Source: an uncultured Bacilli bacterium (lineage in GTDB: Bacteria; Bacillota_I; Bacilli_A; RF39; UBA660). From it: 64,000 bases of DNA. Below the pieces are notes generated by a model that was not told where the DNA came from, made no database searches, and was given only the letters and a program-made list of their open reading frames with translations. The stretch is taken from NCBI GenBank assembly GCA_934162425.1, contig CAKPIS010000006.1, positions 1-64,000 of the forward strand. Reading direction: 5' to 3'. The translations under genes were made by a program, and so were the position numbers. Positions 9,739 to 18,091 of the stretch are shown one piece after another (the first letter of the stretch is position 1; each line of letters begins with the position of its first letter).

Positions 9739-9768
9739 TCTATACACCTTTAAAAACCCGAATGTCAA
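9739..9768 (-). promoter_or_regulatory. Sigma-A-type promoter for HAD-MFS unit
   Basis: Minus strand TTGACA (9763-9768), an 18-base spacer, then TATAGA (9739-9744), about 50 bases upstream of the HAD gene start. Confidence 0.6.
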
Positions 9769-9922
9769 TTTTTTTTATTAATGTATACCTTCCCTTTTCA
9801 AGTTTTTTTAGGGGGAGCAACACTCACATTAAATATTTCAAATTAATTATATCAAACAAATATTTCTACATCAATATTTTAAATACATTAGAAAATGAGA
9901 GACACTAAAACTAAATTAATGT

Positions 9923-10630
9923 CTATTTATATTTATACATAAATTTATGTACTTCAAGTATTTTTTTAGAAGAATCATATATCATAGTAAATATTTGATA
10001 ATCTCCTGAATTTACTGGAAGCTTGTTATATTCATCTAAAGTTTTATTATAAATAGAATAATATACTTTACTAGATGATTTTTGAATTATATTTACTGGA
10101 ATAAAAATTTTTAAATTTGACTTTAATTCACTATCTAAAACCCAATTATCACTTTTTTTAACACTATTATAAAAATCTTTAGTGTCATCTTTTTTATACG
10201 TTGCAACATAAAGTGTATACTTACTAATTTCACTATTTGATGAATTTAAATCAACTATTTGTAAATTACCTTTCTTTGGTAAATTATCACTAATTATATT
10301 TTTATACTTATATAAAATATTGTAGCTAGAAGTACTACTTGGAAACATTAACCAAAAAGAACCATATATTAATAATAATATACCAATTATGTACCCTGAA
10401 ATAATGTTTTTTTTAACTTTAAGTCCATTTTTCTTATATTTATAACCTAAAAATATTGATAATATAGGTACTGGAAGCCATAACCAAAATGCCCATGATG
10501 CAGATGTAAAATCAATCTTATTATAACTTAATATAGAACTTGTTATAAGACCAAAGAATATACATGCTAAAGTAAGTATAAATAGCACATTCATTATTAT
10601 TTTTGTGTTTTTATTTTCTTTTTCAGTCAT
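9923..10630 (-). CDS. Unrecognised membrane protein with extracytoplasmic domain
   Basis: I do not recognise this 235-residue protein. It has a short charged N-terminus, three membrane helices (about 11-33, 42-60, 76-96) and a soluble C-terminal part (about 100-235) rich in Ser, Lys and Tyr. There are no cysteines in a catalytic arrangement and no lipobox. SD GGAGG precedes the ATG by six bases. It is divergent from the GNAT gene at 10807, and no operon partner is evident. Confidence 0.6.
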   Translation of the reverse strand: MTEKENKNTKIIMNVLFILTLACIFFGLITSSILSYNKIDFTSASWAFWLWLPVPILSIFLGYKYKKNGLKVKKNIISGYIIGILLLIYGSFWLMFPSSTSSYNILYKYKNIISDNLPKKGNLQIVDLNSSNSEISKYTLYVATYKKDDTKDFYNSVKKSDNWVLDSELKSNLKIFIPVNIIQKSSSKVYYSIYNKTLDEYNKLPVNSGDYQIFTMIYDSSKKILEVHKFMYKYK

Positions 10631-10677
10631 TAATTACCTCCAACTATTTTTTAACTAACTTTTTATCCATATAATAA

Positions 10678-10727
10678 TTAAGATGCATCTTTTCGTATAG
10701 ACAGAAAGGAGAAATGATGCACCTTAA
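10678..10727 (+). repeat. Inverted repeat in divergent intergenic region
   Basis: TTAAGATGCATC (10678-10689) and GATGCACCTTAA (10716-10727) are inverted copies with one mismatch, separated by 26 bases. The left arm contains the perfect palindrome AAGATGCATCTT (10680-10691), which occurs again at 61935-61946. The right arm covers the start of a tiny frame with its own SD. Confidence 0.6.
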
Positions 10728-10743
10728 CTACATATTACCATAG
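10714..10743 (+). CDS. Possible leader peptide (9 aa)
   Basis: The frame MMHLNYILP is preceded by AAAGGAG and lies inside the right arm of the inverted repeat, upstream of the GNAT gene. Its start would be sequestered if the hairpin forms. It is too short for coding statistics, so this rests on the SD and position only. Confidence 0.25.
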   Translation: MMHLNYILP

Positions 10744-10779
10744 AATTGAAACAAACTAAAGAAAAAAAAGAAATTTTTT

Positions 10780-10788
10780 TGATATAAT
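10780..10788 (+). promoter_or_regulatory. Extended -10 promoter for GNAT gene
   Basis: TGATATAAT (TG-N-TATAAT), with a poor -35, lies 18 bases before the GNAT gene start. Confidence 0.5.
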
Positions 10789-10806
10789 ACATGTAGGAGG
10801 AAAAGG

Positions 10807-11262
10807 ATGAAGATTATTAATTTGTTATTAGATGAAAATACAGAATATCTAGAAGAGTATGCAACTATTTGTAAATTAACTTGGGGTAAAAAGCTTAATA
10901 ATAAAGATTTAAAAGAATACGTAAAAAATAAAGTAAAGAGTATCTTAAATGAAGATAAAGTAATATCTGTTTTAGGATTAACTTATGATAATAAACTAAT
11001 TGGCTTTATTTCGCTTTTTAAAAGTGATGGAGATAAAATGTTAGAATTAACTCCATGGTATGCTACTATGTACGTAAAAGAAGAATATAGAGGTAATAAC
11101 TACTCTAAAATACTTAATGACTCTATTTTAAAAGAAGCTAAAAGTTTAGGTTATAATAGAGTTTATTTAAAAACTACTTTAAAAAACTATTACGAAAAAT
11201 TTGGTGCTAAATATATTAAAAACCTAACTAATGATGAAAAACTATACTATATTGATTTATAA
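10807..11262 (+). CDS. GNAT family N-acetyltransferase
   Basis: This 151-residue protein is a single GNAT domain. LIGFISLF (about 60-67) forms strand beta-4, and the acetyl-CoA pyrophosphate loop is EEYRGNNYSKIL (about 94-105, R-G-x-x-x-S form of Q/RxxGxG/A). The C-terminal half has the usual YEKFGAKYI segment. The acceptor substrate is unknown. AGGAGG lies six bases before the ATG. It is monocistronic and ends in a strong hairpin shared with the convergent TetR gene. Confidence 0.85.
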   Translation: MKIINLLLDENTEYLEEYATICKLTWGKKLNNKDLKEYVKNKVKSILNEDKVISVLGLTYDNKLIGFISLFKSDGDKMLELTPWYATMYVKEEYRGNNYSKILNDSILKEAKSLGYNRVYLKTTLKNYYEKFGAKYIKNLTNDEKLYYIDL

Positions 11263-11270
11263 ATATGAAT

Positions 11271-11303
11271 AAGAGAAGACTTTCAAAATTCAAGTCTTCT
11301 CTT
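11271..11303. terminator. Bidirectional terminator
   Basis: A 12-base perfect stem, AAGAGAAGACTT (11271-11282) with AAGTCTTCTCTT (11292-11303), lies between the GNAT gene and the end of the TetR gene. Confidence 0.7.
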
Positions 11304-11904
11304 ACTCTGTTATTACATTTATTATAATGTTTAATATTTCTTCTTTCATAGCATTATAATCTAATTTTTCATGCTTATGGTACACAACTTCATGACAATA
11401 ATTATCTATTATTCCAATTATAATATGTACCTTCTCTTCCATATTTTTGCTATTAAACCCACTATTTATAAGTATATTAGATATCTTATCTGTCATAGTA
11501 AGTTCTCTTGTTTTAAATATATTTTTTATATCTTTATCTAAGTAACTCATTGCCATTAACTCTTCATGAGCTTCTTTTTTCATGGTATGAGTTTTTATAA
11601 AGCTATCTATCATTTTAGATAATAATTCTTTTAAGTTACTCTTATCTATTACATAATTATCCATTATATTTATCATAGGAAACATTATATTATCAGCATA
11701 ATCTTTAACTCCCTCTATAAATATATCTCTTTTATCATTAAAGTACTGATATATAATTCCTGTAGATACATTAGCTTCTTTAGCTATATCAATAGTATTA
11801 ATATTATGATATCCCTTATTACACATTAATTTAAATCCAATTTCTATTATTTTTCTTTTCTTTTCAATTGAAGTCTTTTTAATAGGTTCTCTTATATTTC
11901 CCAC
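11302..11904 (-). CDS. TetR/AcrR family transcriptional repressor
   Basis: The 200-residue product has an N-terminal TetR helix-turn-helix (about 15-62: IIEIGFKLMCNKGYHNI, TIDIAKEANVSTGIIYQYF, NDKRDIF) and a helical ligand and dimer domain. A GTG start at 11904 gives MGNIREPIKK. It is the last gene of the exporter operon (ATPase, permease, small protein, TetR). Two similar 16-base palindromes flank the operon promoter at 15605-15675, so autoregulation is the natural model. Confidence 0.88.
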   Translation of the reverse strand: MGNIREPIKKTSIEKKRKIIEIGFKLMCNKGYHNINTIDIAKEANVSTGIIYQYFNDKRDIFIEGVKDYADNIMFPMINIMDNYVIDKSNLKELLSKMIDSFIKTHTMKKEAHEELMAMSYLDKDIKNIFKTRELTMTDKISNILINSGFNSKNMEEKVHIIIGIIDNYCHEVVYHKHEKLDYNAMKEEILNIIINVITE

Positions 11905-11982
11905 AATTAATCACATCCATTATAATTATAACACTTATATCATTAAACCAAAAGATTATCAAATACAAAATGTTATTCTATT

Positions 11983-12426
11983 TTATTTTTCTAAATTACT
12001 TAATACTAAATAATCATCTAAATTAAATGTAAATTCAATCATTCCAGAATAGTCATTTTTATCATAACCATAGTCAGTATAAAATGTTAAGAAAATAATA
12101 AATTTATTATTTAAATACCTAGTAATTTTAATATCCATTTTTTGTACGACATAATTTATTTTTTTTACATTTAGCCAAGTTTCATCATCAAAAATATAAT
12201 CTTTAAAATCAATTGTTTCATTCATAGGTATTTCTAGTAAATCTTCTAATTTACACTTTAAATCAAAGCCAAATGAATAATCATCACCTGAAATATCAAA
12301 AGATAAAGTTTTAAATGTTTCGGATAATATAACTTTACCATTTTCATACCTACTTTGTTCATGTGTAGTTAAATTAATATTAACTTTTTCATTATTAACT
12401 TTTTTTAATTCTGATATCTTAAACAT
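11983..12426 (-). CDS. Unrecognised soluble protein in exporter operon
   Basis: I do not recognise this 147-residue protein. It looks all-beta (alternating hydrophobic strands, e.g. KVNINLTTHEQ, YSFGFDLKCKLEDLLEIP, IIFLTFYTDYGYD) with no signal peptide, membrane helix or cysteine motif. It lies between the ABC permease and the TetR gene on the same strand, so it may be co-transcribed with the exporter. Confidence 0.5.
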   Translation of the reverse strand: MFKISELKKVNNEKVNINLTTHEQSRYENGKVILSETFKTLSFDISGDDYSFGFDLKCKLEDLLEIPMNETIDFKDYIFDDETWLNVKKINYVVQKMDIKITRYLNNKFIIFLTFYTDYGYDKNDYSGMIEFTFNLDDYLVLSNLEK

Positions 12427-12510
12427 TTTCCTTTTATCTCCTAAAATCTATAATTTCAACCAAGTAGATAATAACATAAATTTTATTATTTAGCAAAACT
12501 TACATATTTT

Positions 12511-14880
12511 CTATTCATTACCTTTTAAGCTAGAAACCATATCAATATTTTTAACTTTTCTAGCTAGAAAACAAGATACTAAGTATGATACTACAAATGT
12601 ACCAATACCTGATATAACGTATGTAATTAAATTTATTTTAGCATTAAAATCATAATGTTCTTCTATTGCATATTTAAATAGAAAATCAGCTAAATAAAAT
12701 CCTAGTGGTAATCCTATTATAATAGATATTATAGTTATCCAGTTATTTTGCTTAATAAATATTTTCTTAATTTTCTTATCACTAAAACCTAATACTTTAA
12801 GTGTTGCAAACTGATATTCCTTTTCTTGAAATGATAAAATACCTAAATTATATATTATTATTGCTCCTAAAAGTACGGCAATAAATATTATTAAAGTAAT
12901 CATAGATTTCATCATAGATAACATATCAGACATAGATTCTTTTAAAGATTCAATATCCTGAATAATACTTACACCATCTATCTTTTCATTTTTCTTTATA
13001 TCGTTATTAGTATATAAAGAATCTGATTTATACTTAATTCCTAAACTTTCTAAATATTTCCTATTTATTGTTATATTTTGATTTTGAGGATCTTTATTAA
13101 ATCCGATTATTTTAGAAGTATAATATTTATTATCACCGTATATATGCCAAGTTATTTTATCTCCTATTTTATAGCCATTTATTTTGGATAATTTATATGT
13201 AACATATATACCATCTGTTTTATCTATTTTTATAAAATTACTCTTTTTATCTACAAATCTTAATTTATCATTAGCATCAGTTACTACCATATTATTAGAT
13301 TCTCTTTTATTATTATGAACTAACTCTATAGCATATGTTTTTGATGTATCAGTTCCATACTTATTTTTTAAATTCTTTAACTCATCATTTGTTATGTCAT
13401 CATTTAGAGTTAGTTTATATTTAAAGTTATATAAATCTTCAAATTGTAACTTAATAAAATTATTCATACTATCTAACATACCAAGTGCACAAACTATTAG
13501 TGTTGTACATCCTATTATGCCTACTAAAGCCATAATGGTTCTTGTTTTATTTCTTAGTATATCCCTTAAATTCCATTTGCTAGAAAAATTCATTTTATTA
13601 AATATCTTTTTTCTAGTTATGTTAAGGCTTCCTTTTTTAACACTTGGAACTTTATTTCTTAACGTTTCAGCAGCATTTTCTTTTAATATGCTTCTTCCAG
13701 TTATATAAGTTATAAAAACTACACATAAAACCACTAAAAGTGCTACTAAATAGCTAGAATTATCCATTATAGGATGACCATTAGGTACTTCAAAGAATGC
13801 CATTTCTATTGAGATAAATAATTTACCTATGCCATAATAACCAACTAATAATCCAAATAAAGCTCCTACAAATGAAGTTATTATTCCATATTCCATATAA
13901 TGCATAAGTATTTTAAAATTACTAAAACCTAAAGCTTTAAGTGTACCTATTTGAATTCTTTGTCTTTTAACAACACGGCTCATAGTAGTAATAACAGATA
14001 GCATTGCAATAAATATAAATAATCCTGAAAATACTCCTACATATGTTTTACCCTCATCTACTTCACCTTGATAAGTTTTATAAGATGATATGTCTTCTCT
14101 ATTAATAATTGCACTAACGCTTTTTATTTCATCTTCTAATTTTTCCTTTACTTTATCTTTATTTTTAGCATTTTTAACATCTATCATTACATAATTAAAT
14201 ACTAAATAATCATCTTTATTAAAATCTTTAAAGTAGGAATCAAATAATTCTTCATTTAAAATACCTGCCTCTTTCATAACTTTAGACTTTATATATTCTT
14301 CTGGAATTTCATTTATAGAAAGATAAGCAAAACCGAATTCTTTTCTATTAGGATAAATTTCAGATTCATCTTTCGTATCATATACATGATCTGGTACATT
14401 AATAAGCCCACGTACTTTTTCATCTAAAGATAAAATATCATATTTTACCTTTATTACATCCCCTACTTTTATATTATTTTCATTTGCATAAAATTCATCT
14501 AACCATACACCACTTTTATTAGCATCAAATGCTATTCCTTTTTTTACATAAAATTTGGATATATTATTAGATTCAATAAAATTAATAAGTAACGTTTTAT
14601 TATTATTTGTTGTACCAGTAACGGATAATTTTCTTTCTGCATCTAAAATGCCATCTATATTTTTAATTTTATCTAAATCTTCTTTAGTAAAATTATTTCC
14701 AATTGCTAGTAAATCAAATAAATTATTTTCGCTATAAAACTTATCTATTGTACTTTGCATACCACCCATATATGCTTTAATACCTGAATAAGCCATAACT
14801 CCAATTAATACCATTAAAAATATTGTTATAAATTGTGATAAATTTCTTTTAATATCACGAAACATCTTACGTTTTAACAT
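12511..14880 (-). CDS. FtsX-like ABC transporter permease, two-domain
   Basis: The 789-residue permease has one N-terminal helix, a large extracytoplasmic domain (about 45-270), a first FtsX core of helices (about 275-400) with VVKRQRIQIGTLKALGFS as coupling helix, a further helix near 440-465, a second outside domain (about 470-650) and a final FtsX core (about 660-785, EKEYQFATLKVLGFSDKK). This is the long YhaP/MacB-like type used to export peptides or lipids, or to relay stress. I prefer the ATG at 14880 (MLKRKMFRDIKRN), one base after the ATPase stop, over one 18 bases earlier lacking a ribosome site. Confidence 0.88.
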   Translation of the reverse strand: MLKRKMFRDIKRNLSQFITIFLMVLIGVMAYSGIKAYMGGMQSTIDKFYSENNLFDLLAIGNNFTKEDLDKIKNIDGILDAERKLSVTGTTNNNKTLLINFIESNNISKFYVKKGIAFDANKSGVWLDEFYANENNIKVGDVIKVKYDILSLDEKVRGLINVPDHVYDTKDESEIYPNRKEFGFAYLSINEIPEEYIKSKVMKEAGILNEELFDSYFKDFNKDDYLVFNYVMIDVKNAKNKDKVKEKLEDEIKSVSAIINREDISSYKTYQGEVDEGKTYVGVFSGLFIFIAMLSVITTMSRVVKRQRIQIGTLKALGFSNFKILMHYMEYGIITSFVGALFGLLVGYYGIGKLFISIEMAFFEVPNGHPIMDNSSYLVALLVVLCVVFITYITGRSILKENAAETLRNKVPSVKKGSLNITRKKIFNKMNFSSKWNLRDILRNKTRTIMALVGIIGCTTLIVCALGMLDSMNNFIKLQFEDLYNFKYKLTLNDDITNDELKNLKNKYGTDTSKTYAIELVHNNKRESNNMVVTDANDKLRFVDKKSNFIKIDKTDGIYVTYKLSKINGYKIGDKITWHIYGDNKYYTSKIIGFNKDPQNQNITINRKYLESLGIKYKSDSLYTNNDIKKNEKIDGVSIIQDIESLKESMSDMLSMMKSMITLIIFIAVLLGAIIIYNLGILSFQEKEYQFATLKVLGFSDKKIKKIFIKQNNWITIISIIIGLPLGFYLADFLFKYAIEEHYDFNAKINLITYVISGIGTFVVSYLVSCFLARKVKNIDMVSSLKGNE

Positions 14881-14881
14881 A

Positions 14882-15589
14882 TTACCAAACAACCTCATCT
14901 ATATCTTTTGGATGTTTATTATTTTCTATTTTATCTACCCTTCCATTTTTAATATGTATAACTTTATCAGCTACTTCTGCAATTAATGCATTATGAGTTA
15001 CTATAATTACTGTAGTATCATAATCACATTGTTTTTTTAAAAGTTTAAGTACGCTAGCTCCTGTTTTAGAGTCTAATGCACCAGTTGGTTCATCACATAA
15101 AAGTACGCTAGGATTTTTCATAATTGCCCTAGCAATAGATACTCTTTGTTGTTCTCCTCCTGATAATTCACTAGAAAATTTATTTAAGTGCTTTTCTAAT
15201 CCTACACTTTTTAAAACTTCTTTTGCATCTAAACTAGATACCGTAACATCTTTTATAAGCTCAGTATTTTCTAAAACAGTAAGTGTTGGCATTATATTAT
15301 AAAACTGAAATATAAATCCTACATCTGATGCTCTATATTTAGTAAGATCTTTTTCATTTAACTTAGCTATATCCTTTTCACCTACTATTATTTTTCCTTT
15401 TGTTGCTCTATCCATTCCTCCGAGTAAGTTAAGAAGAGTTGATTTTCCAGCTCCAGATGGACCTAGTATTACAACAAATTCTCCTTGGTTAATTTCAAGG
15501 TTAACCCCATCTAATGCATTAAAACTTTTACCTCCAATCTTGTATGTTTTAATAACATCTTTAAGTTCAATAAATTTACTTTTTTTCAT
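14882..15589 (-). CDS. ABC transporter ATP-binding protein (LolD/MacB-like)
   Basis: This 235-residue ATPase powers the FtsX-like permease encoded just downstream. It has Walker A GPSGAGKST, Q-loop FIFQFYN, signature LSGGEQQRVSIARA, Walker B VLLCDEPTGALD and the switch histidine in IIVTHN. The start is MKKSKFIELKD at 15589: AAGGAG lies seven bases upstream, whereas an ATG eight codons earlier sits inside the operator palindrome and has no ribosome site. Confidence 0.93.
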   Translation of the reverse strand: MKKSKFIELKDVIKTYKIGGKSFNALDGVNLEINQGEFVVILGPSGAGKSTLLNLLGGMDRATKGKIIVGEKDIAKLNEKDLTKYRASDVGFIFQFYNIMPTLTVLENTELIKDVTVSSLDAKEVLKSVGLEKHLNKFSSELSGGEQQRVSIARAIMKNPSVLLCDEPTGALDSKTGASVLKLLKKQCDYDTTVIIVTHNALIAEVADKVIHIKNGRVDKIENNKHPKDIDEVVW

Positions 15590-15604
15590 TCTTTCACTCC
15601 TTAT

Positions 15605-15620
15605 ATGAAACATGTTTCAT
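15605..15620. promoter_or_regulatory. Operator 1 (TetR-type palindrome)
   Basis: ATGAAACATGTTTCAT is a perfect 16-base palindrome between the -10 box and the ribosome site of the ABC exporter operon. Its core TGAAAC..GTTTCA matches operator 2. It is the likely site of the TetR protein encoded at the end of the operon. Confidence 0.65.
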
Positions 15621-15624
15621 ATTA

Positions 15625-15653
15625 ATTATATAACCATTATTTTAAATAATCAA
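15625..15653 (-). promoter_or_regulatory. Sigma-A promoter of ABC exporter operon
   Basis: Minus strand TTGATT (15648-15653), a 17-base spacer and TATAAT (15625-15630). Operator 1 lies just downstream and operator 2 just upstream, a repressor-gated layout. Confidence 0.8.
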
Positions 15654-15659
15654 CCTAAA

Positions 15660-15675
15660 GTGAAACATTTTTCAC
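15660..15675. promoter_or_regulatory. Operator 2 (TetR-type palindrome)
   Basis: GTGAAACATTTTTCAC is an imperfect 16-base palindrome sharing the TGAAAC/TTTCA arms of operator 1. Their centres are 55 bases apart, on either side of the promoter. Confidence 0.6.
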
Positions 15676-15693
15676 GTTATATTAAGAAATGAT

Positions 15694-15727
15694 ATAAAAA
15701 AAAATCTACAAATTAATGTAGATTTAA
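15694..15727 (-). terminator. Rho-independent terminator of DUF308 gene
   Basis: The nine-base stem AAATCTACA (15702-15710) pairs with TGTAGATTT (15717-15725) around a six-base loop, followed on the minus strand by a T run. Confidence 0.8.
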
Positions 15728-15731
15728 AAAA

Positions 15732-16286
15732 TTATTTTTTCTCTAATATTTTTACTATATTATCAACGTTTTTCTTAAACATAATAGTATCTACTATATT
15801 TGATATTGAATATAAAGTAATTAAAATACCTAAAGATAAAGTAAGAGCTATAGTACCTATATCTGGATTAATTATAATTATTAATCCACAAACTATAGAA
15901 ATAGCAGAACAAATAAAGATATATAACCAACTACTATATTCATACTTTTTAAGTAATATAGATAATCTTAAATCCATAGTAGACTTTGTAACCATAATTA
16001 TACCTGCTACTATAGGAAATAAAGTCTTTACTAAGTCAGGTTTTAATAATAAGACTACTCCAAGAAGTAATTCTATAATTCCTAAAGTTAAAAAGTTAGA
16101 AAAAAATAAATTTAATTCTTTTTGAGCAATAAAATATATACCATTAATTATTAATGCAAATGATAATATATAAGTTATTGTTTTAAAAGATACTTCTGGA
16201 AATATAATAAATGTAAGTCCTATAAGTAACATTAAAATTGATATAACAATTGAAGAATATAAAAATTTATTTAATCTCTTTAGCAT
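15732..16286 (-). CDS. DUF308/HdeD-like membrane protein
   Basis: The 184-residue protein has six short membrane helices in three pairs, with the repeated pattern of DUF308 (HdeD-like) proteins: a helix, FPEVSFKTITYILSFALIINGIY-type motif, then LLGVVLLLKPDLV and IINPDIGTIALTLSLG. The PDxG/PE after alternate helices is the family repeat. Function is unknown in Gram-positives. It is monocistronic, with a strong hairpin downstream. Confidence 0.75.
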   Translation of the reverse strand: MLKRLNKFLYSSIVISILMLLIGLTFIIFPEVSFKTITYILSFALIINGIYFIAQKELNLFFSNFLTLGIIELLLGVVLLLKPDLVKTLFPIVAGIIMVTKSTMDLRLSILLKKYEYSSWLYIFICSAISIVCGLIIIINPDIGTIALTLSLGILITLYSISNIVDTIMFKKNVDNIVKILEKK

Positions 16287-16362
16287 AACCTACAAATCTC
16301 CTTTCTATTATAATTTTATCACTTTAAATAATTTAAGTAAATAATGTATATTATAAGTATGT

Positions 16363-17037
16363 CTAATTTGTTGTATCTTCATACGGTAAGTCTTTAAAAA
16401 CTATATTTTCTATGTTAATAAGTTTTTCTTCATCAAATGTAAGTTTAAATACTTCTGGCGAATTAATTTTCTTATCAAAAATAATTTTATTATTAAAACT
16501 GTATTTTAATATATGAGAGCCGTTATCCTCTCTTATTTCTTCTAATTTGCACCAGTTTAATAGTAAGAATGTTATTGCATAACCATGCGTAAATACCGCT
16601 ACTTTCTTTCCTCTATCATTAGATAAAATTTCATCTAACACTTTCATCATTCTATCTCTTACCATTTTTTGACTTTTACCATTTATAGTCTTATAATTTT
16701 CATCTAAGTATTGTCTTTCAAACCAATCCTTAACCAAATCATCGTTTGGAATACCAACTCTTCTTTCATCTAATCTATCATCAATATTTACTTTTAAATT
16801 TTGCCTTGCTAGCAAATACTTTGCAGTTAAAAGTGTTCTAACACAGTTACTTGCATATACTTTATCTATGTTTTGAAGTTCTTCTTGCTTACTTAATATA
16901 TCAGCTCTTTTTTCACCACTAACACTTAGTATAATCTTTTCATTTTTTATAAGTTTATCTTGATTAGTATTATAACTATCAATAAGTTTACTACTAAATC
17001 TAACTGAATGTCTAATTAAATAAATTGTTGTTATCAT
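16363..17037 (-). CDS. Histidine phosphatase (phosphoglycerate-mutase-like)
   Basis: The 224-residue product carries the phosphohistidine motif IYLIRHSVRF near the N-terminus (RHS instead of the usual RHG), the SNCVRTLLTAK segment with the second Arg, and the C-terminal catalytic FTHGYAITF. Residues match the cytosolic PGM/SixA-like superfamily. The substrate is undetermined. SD GAGG precedes the ATG. It sits 13 bases downstream of the CmpB-like gene and may be co-transcribed with it. Confidence 0.82.
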   Translation of the reverse strand: MITTIYLIRHSVRFSSKLIDSYNTNQDKLIKNEKIILSVSGEKRADILSKQEELQNIDKVYASNCVRTLLTAKYLLARQNLKVNIDDRLDERRVGIPNDDLVKDWFERQYLDENYKTINGKSQKMVRDRMMKVLDEILSNDRGKKVAVFTHGYAITFLLLNWCKLEEIREDNGSHILKYSFNNKIIFDKKINSPEVFKLTFDEEKLINIENIVFKDLPYEDTTN

Positions 17038-17050
17038 ATTTTTTCCTCTT

Positions 17051-17587
17051 CTATAATTTTATAATATCACTTATTATAAAATCTACTAAAAATAAAATAC
17101 TTGGTACTACACTTAATAATTTAAAAATCTCATTGGATAATTTCTTCTTAACTTTGTATATGGTTGGTAATACTAGTTTCATTAAAATAATTCCAGATAA
17201 ACCAAAAAACAAAACTGATCTTAAGCATATAAATCCACCTATATTACCAAAATTTAACATTTCAGCATTATAATCCCATAGTCTAACATTACTTACTTTA
17301 AATAGTATATAACCCGTTATAAATTCTAATAGACCACATAACAAAGCACTTATGATAAACACATAAAATGTATTTTCTTTATATTTATTAGTTCCTAAAT
17401 AAATTAAAAGTCCACCAAAAGCATATATTGGTATCCAAGGCCCAAAAGTTGTACCTCTTTTAATAAAATATCCAAGTTCTATTCTATAAAATATAGTTTC
17501 ATAAATAAAACCAAATATACCACTAATTACCATTACTAATATAAGAACTAATATTAAATCTTTATTATTATTTTTAACTCTTTTCAT
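17051..17587 (-). CDS. CmpB-type membrane protein (PF06541-like)
   Basis: A 178-residue, five-helix membrane protein homologous to the C-terminal half of the fusion at 4566-6134. Shared landmarks are GFIYETIF near helix 1, RGTTFGPWIPIYAFGG, GLLEFITGYILF, LWDYN and GFICLRSVLFFGLSG. The family is annotated as a putative ABC transporter part, without biochemical proof. AGAGG precedes the ATG. Confidence 0.78.
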   Translation of the reverse strand: MKRVKNNNKDLILVLILVMVISGIFGFIYETIFYRIELGYFIKRGTTFGPWIPIYAFGGLLIYLGTNKYKENTFYVFIISALLCGLLEFITGYILFKVSNVRLWDYNAEMLNFGNIGGFICLRSVLFFGLSGIILMKLVLPTIYKVKKKLSNEIFKLLSVVPSILFLVDFIISDIIKL

Positions 17588-17614
17588 TACTTCCTCTTTT
17601 ACTACAAATAATTA

Positions 17615-17968
17615 TTAATATCTATATCTTTTACCATCAATTACTATATTACTACACTCAAATTCAAATACATAAGTCTTATTATCTTTTAAATTAAATT
17701 TATAATACCTAGTATCATCTAAACAAGATATATTACTTTCTTCTTTTATAGATATATTATAAATTTTATTATATATAGACTTAATCTTTTTCTTATCTTT
17801 AATAGTTATATTACTTTGACCCGCTTCATTTAACGTAGTCTTTTCTATACTTATTATATCTTCTACTTTTACTTTTTTAAATTCATCTAAACTTTTTATT
17901 TGCAATTTATCTTTACTACTGCATCCTAAAAGAATAAAACAAACAAATATAATTAATATTCTTCTCAT
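17615..17968 (-). CDS. Small lipoprotein of unknown function
   Basis: The 117-residue protein starts with MRRILIIFVCFILLGCSSK, a lipoprotein signal with lipobox LLGC, so it should be lipid-anchored at Cys16. The mature part has two further cysteines (C81 and C102 by my count) that could pair outside the cell. I recognise no domain. AGAGG precedes the ATG and it lies 27 bases upstream of the CmpB-like gene. Confidence 0.65.
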   Translation of the reverse strand: MRRILIIFVCFILLGCSSKDKLQIKSLDEFKKVKVEDIISIEKTTLNEAGQSNITIKDKKKIKSIYNKIYNISIKEESNISCLDDTRYYKFNLKDNKTYVFEFECSNIVIDGKRYRY

Positions 17969-18000
17969 ACATTACCTCTTCTATTCTATAATTAATTATA

Positions 18001-18081
18001 TCATACATAGTTATCATATTTATATAGAATACTTCCACCATCTTTATACATTTCTGCTTTAATTTTTCCATAATCAATCAT
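18001..18081 (-). CDS. Possible 26-aa open frame after polyferredoxin
   Basis: The frame begins MIDYGKIKAEMYKDGG and ends KYDNYV, ten bases after the polyferredoxin stop. Composition looks coding-like, but no ribosome site is visible, so it may be a remnant of a longer gene or chance. Confidence 0.25.
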   Translation of the reverse strand: MIDYGKIKAEMYKDGGSILYKYDNYV

Positions 18082-18091
18082 TTACATGAAA

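Noticed and set aside
15590..15613. Earlier ATG for the ABC ATPase (MFHIRSER)
   Set aside because: It lies inside the operator palindrome; the ribosome site is downstream of it.
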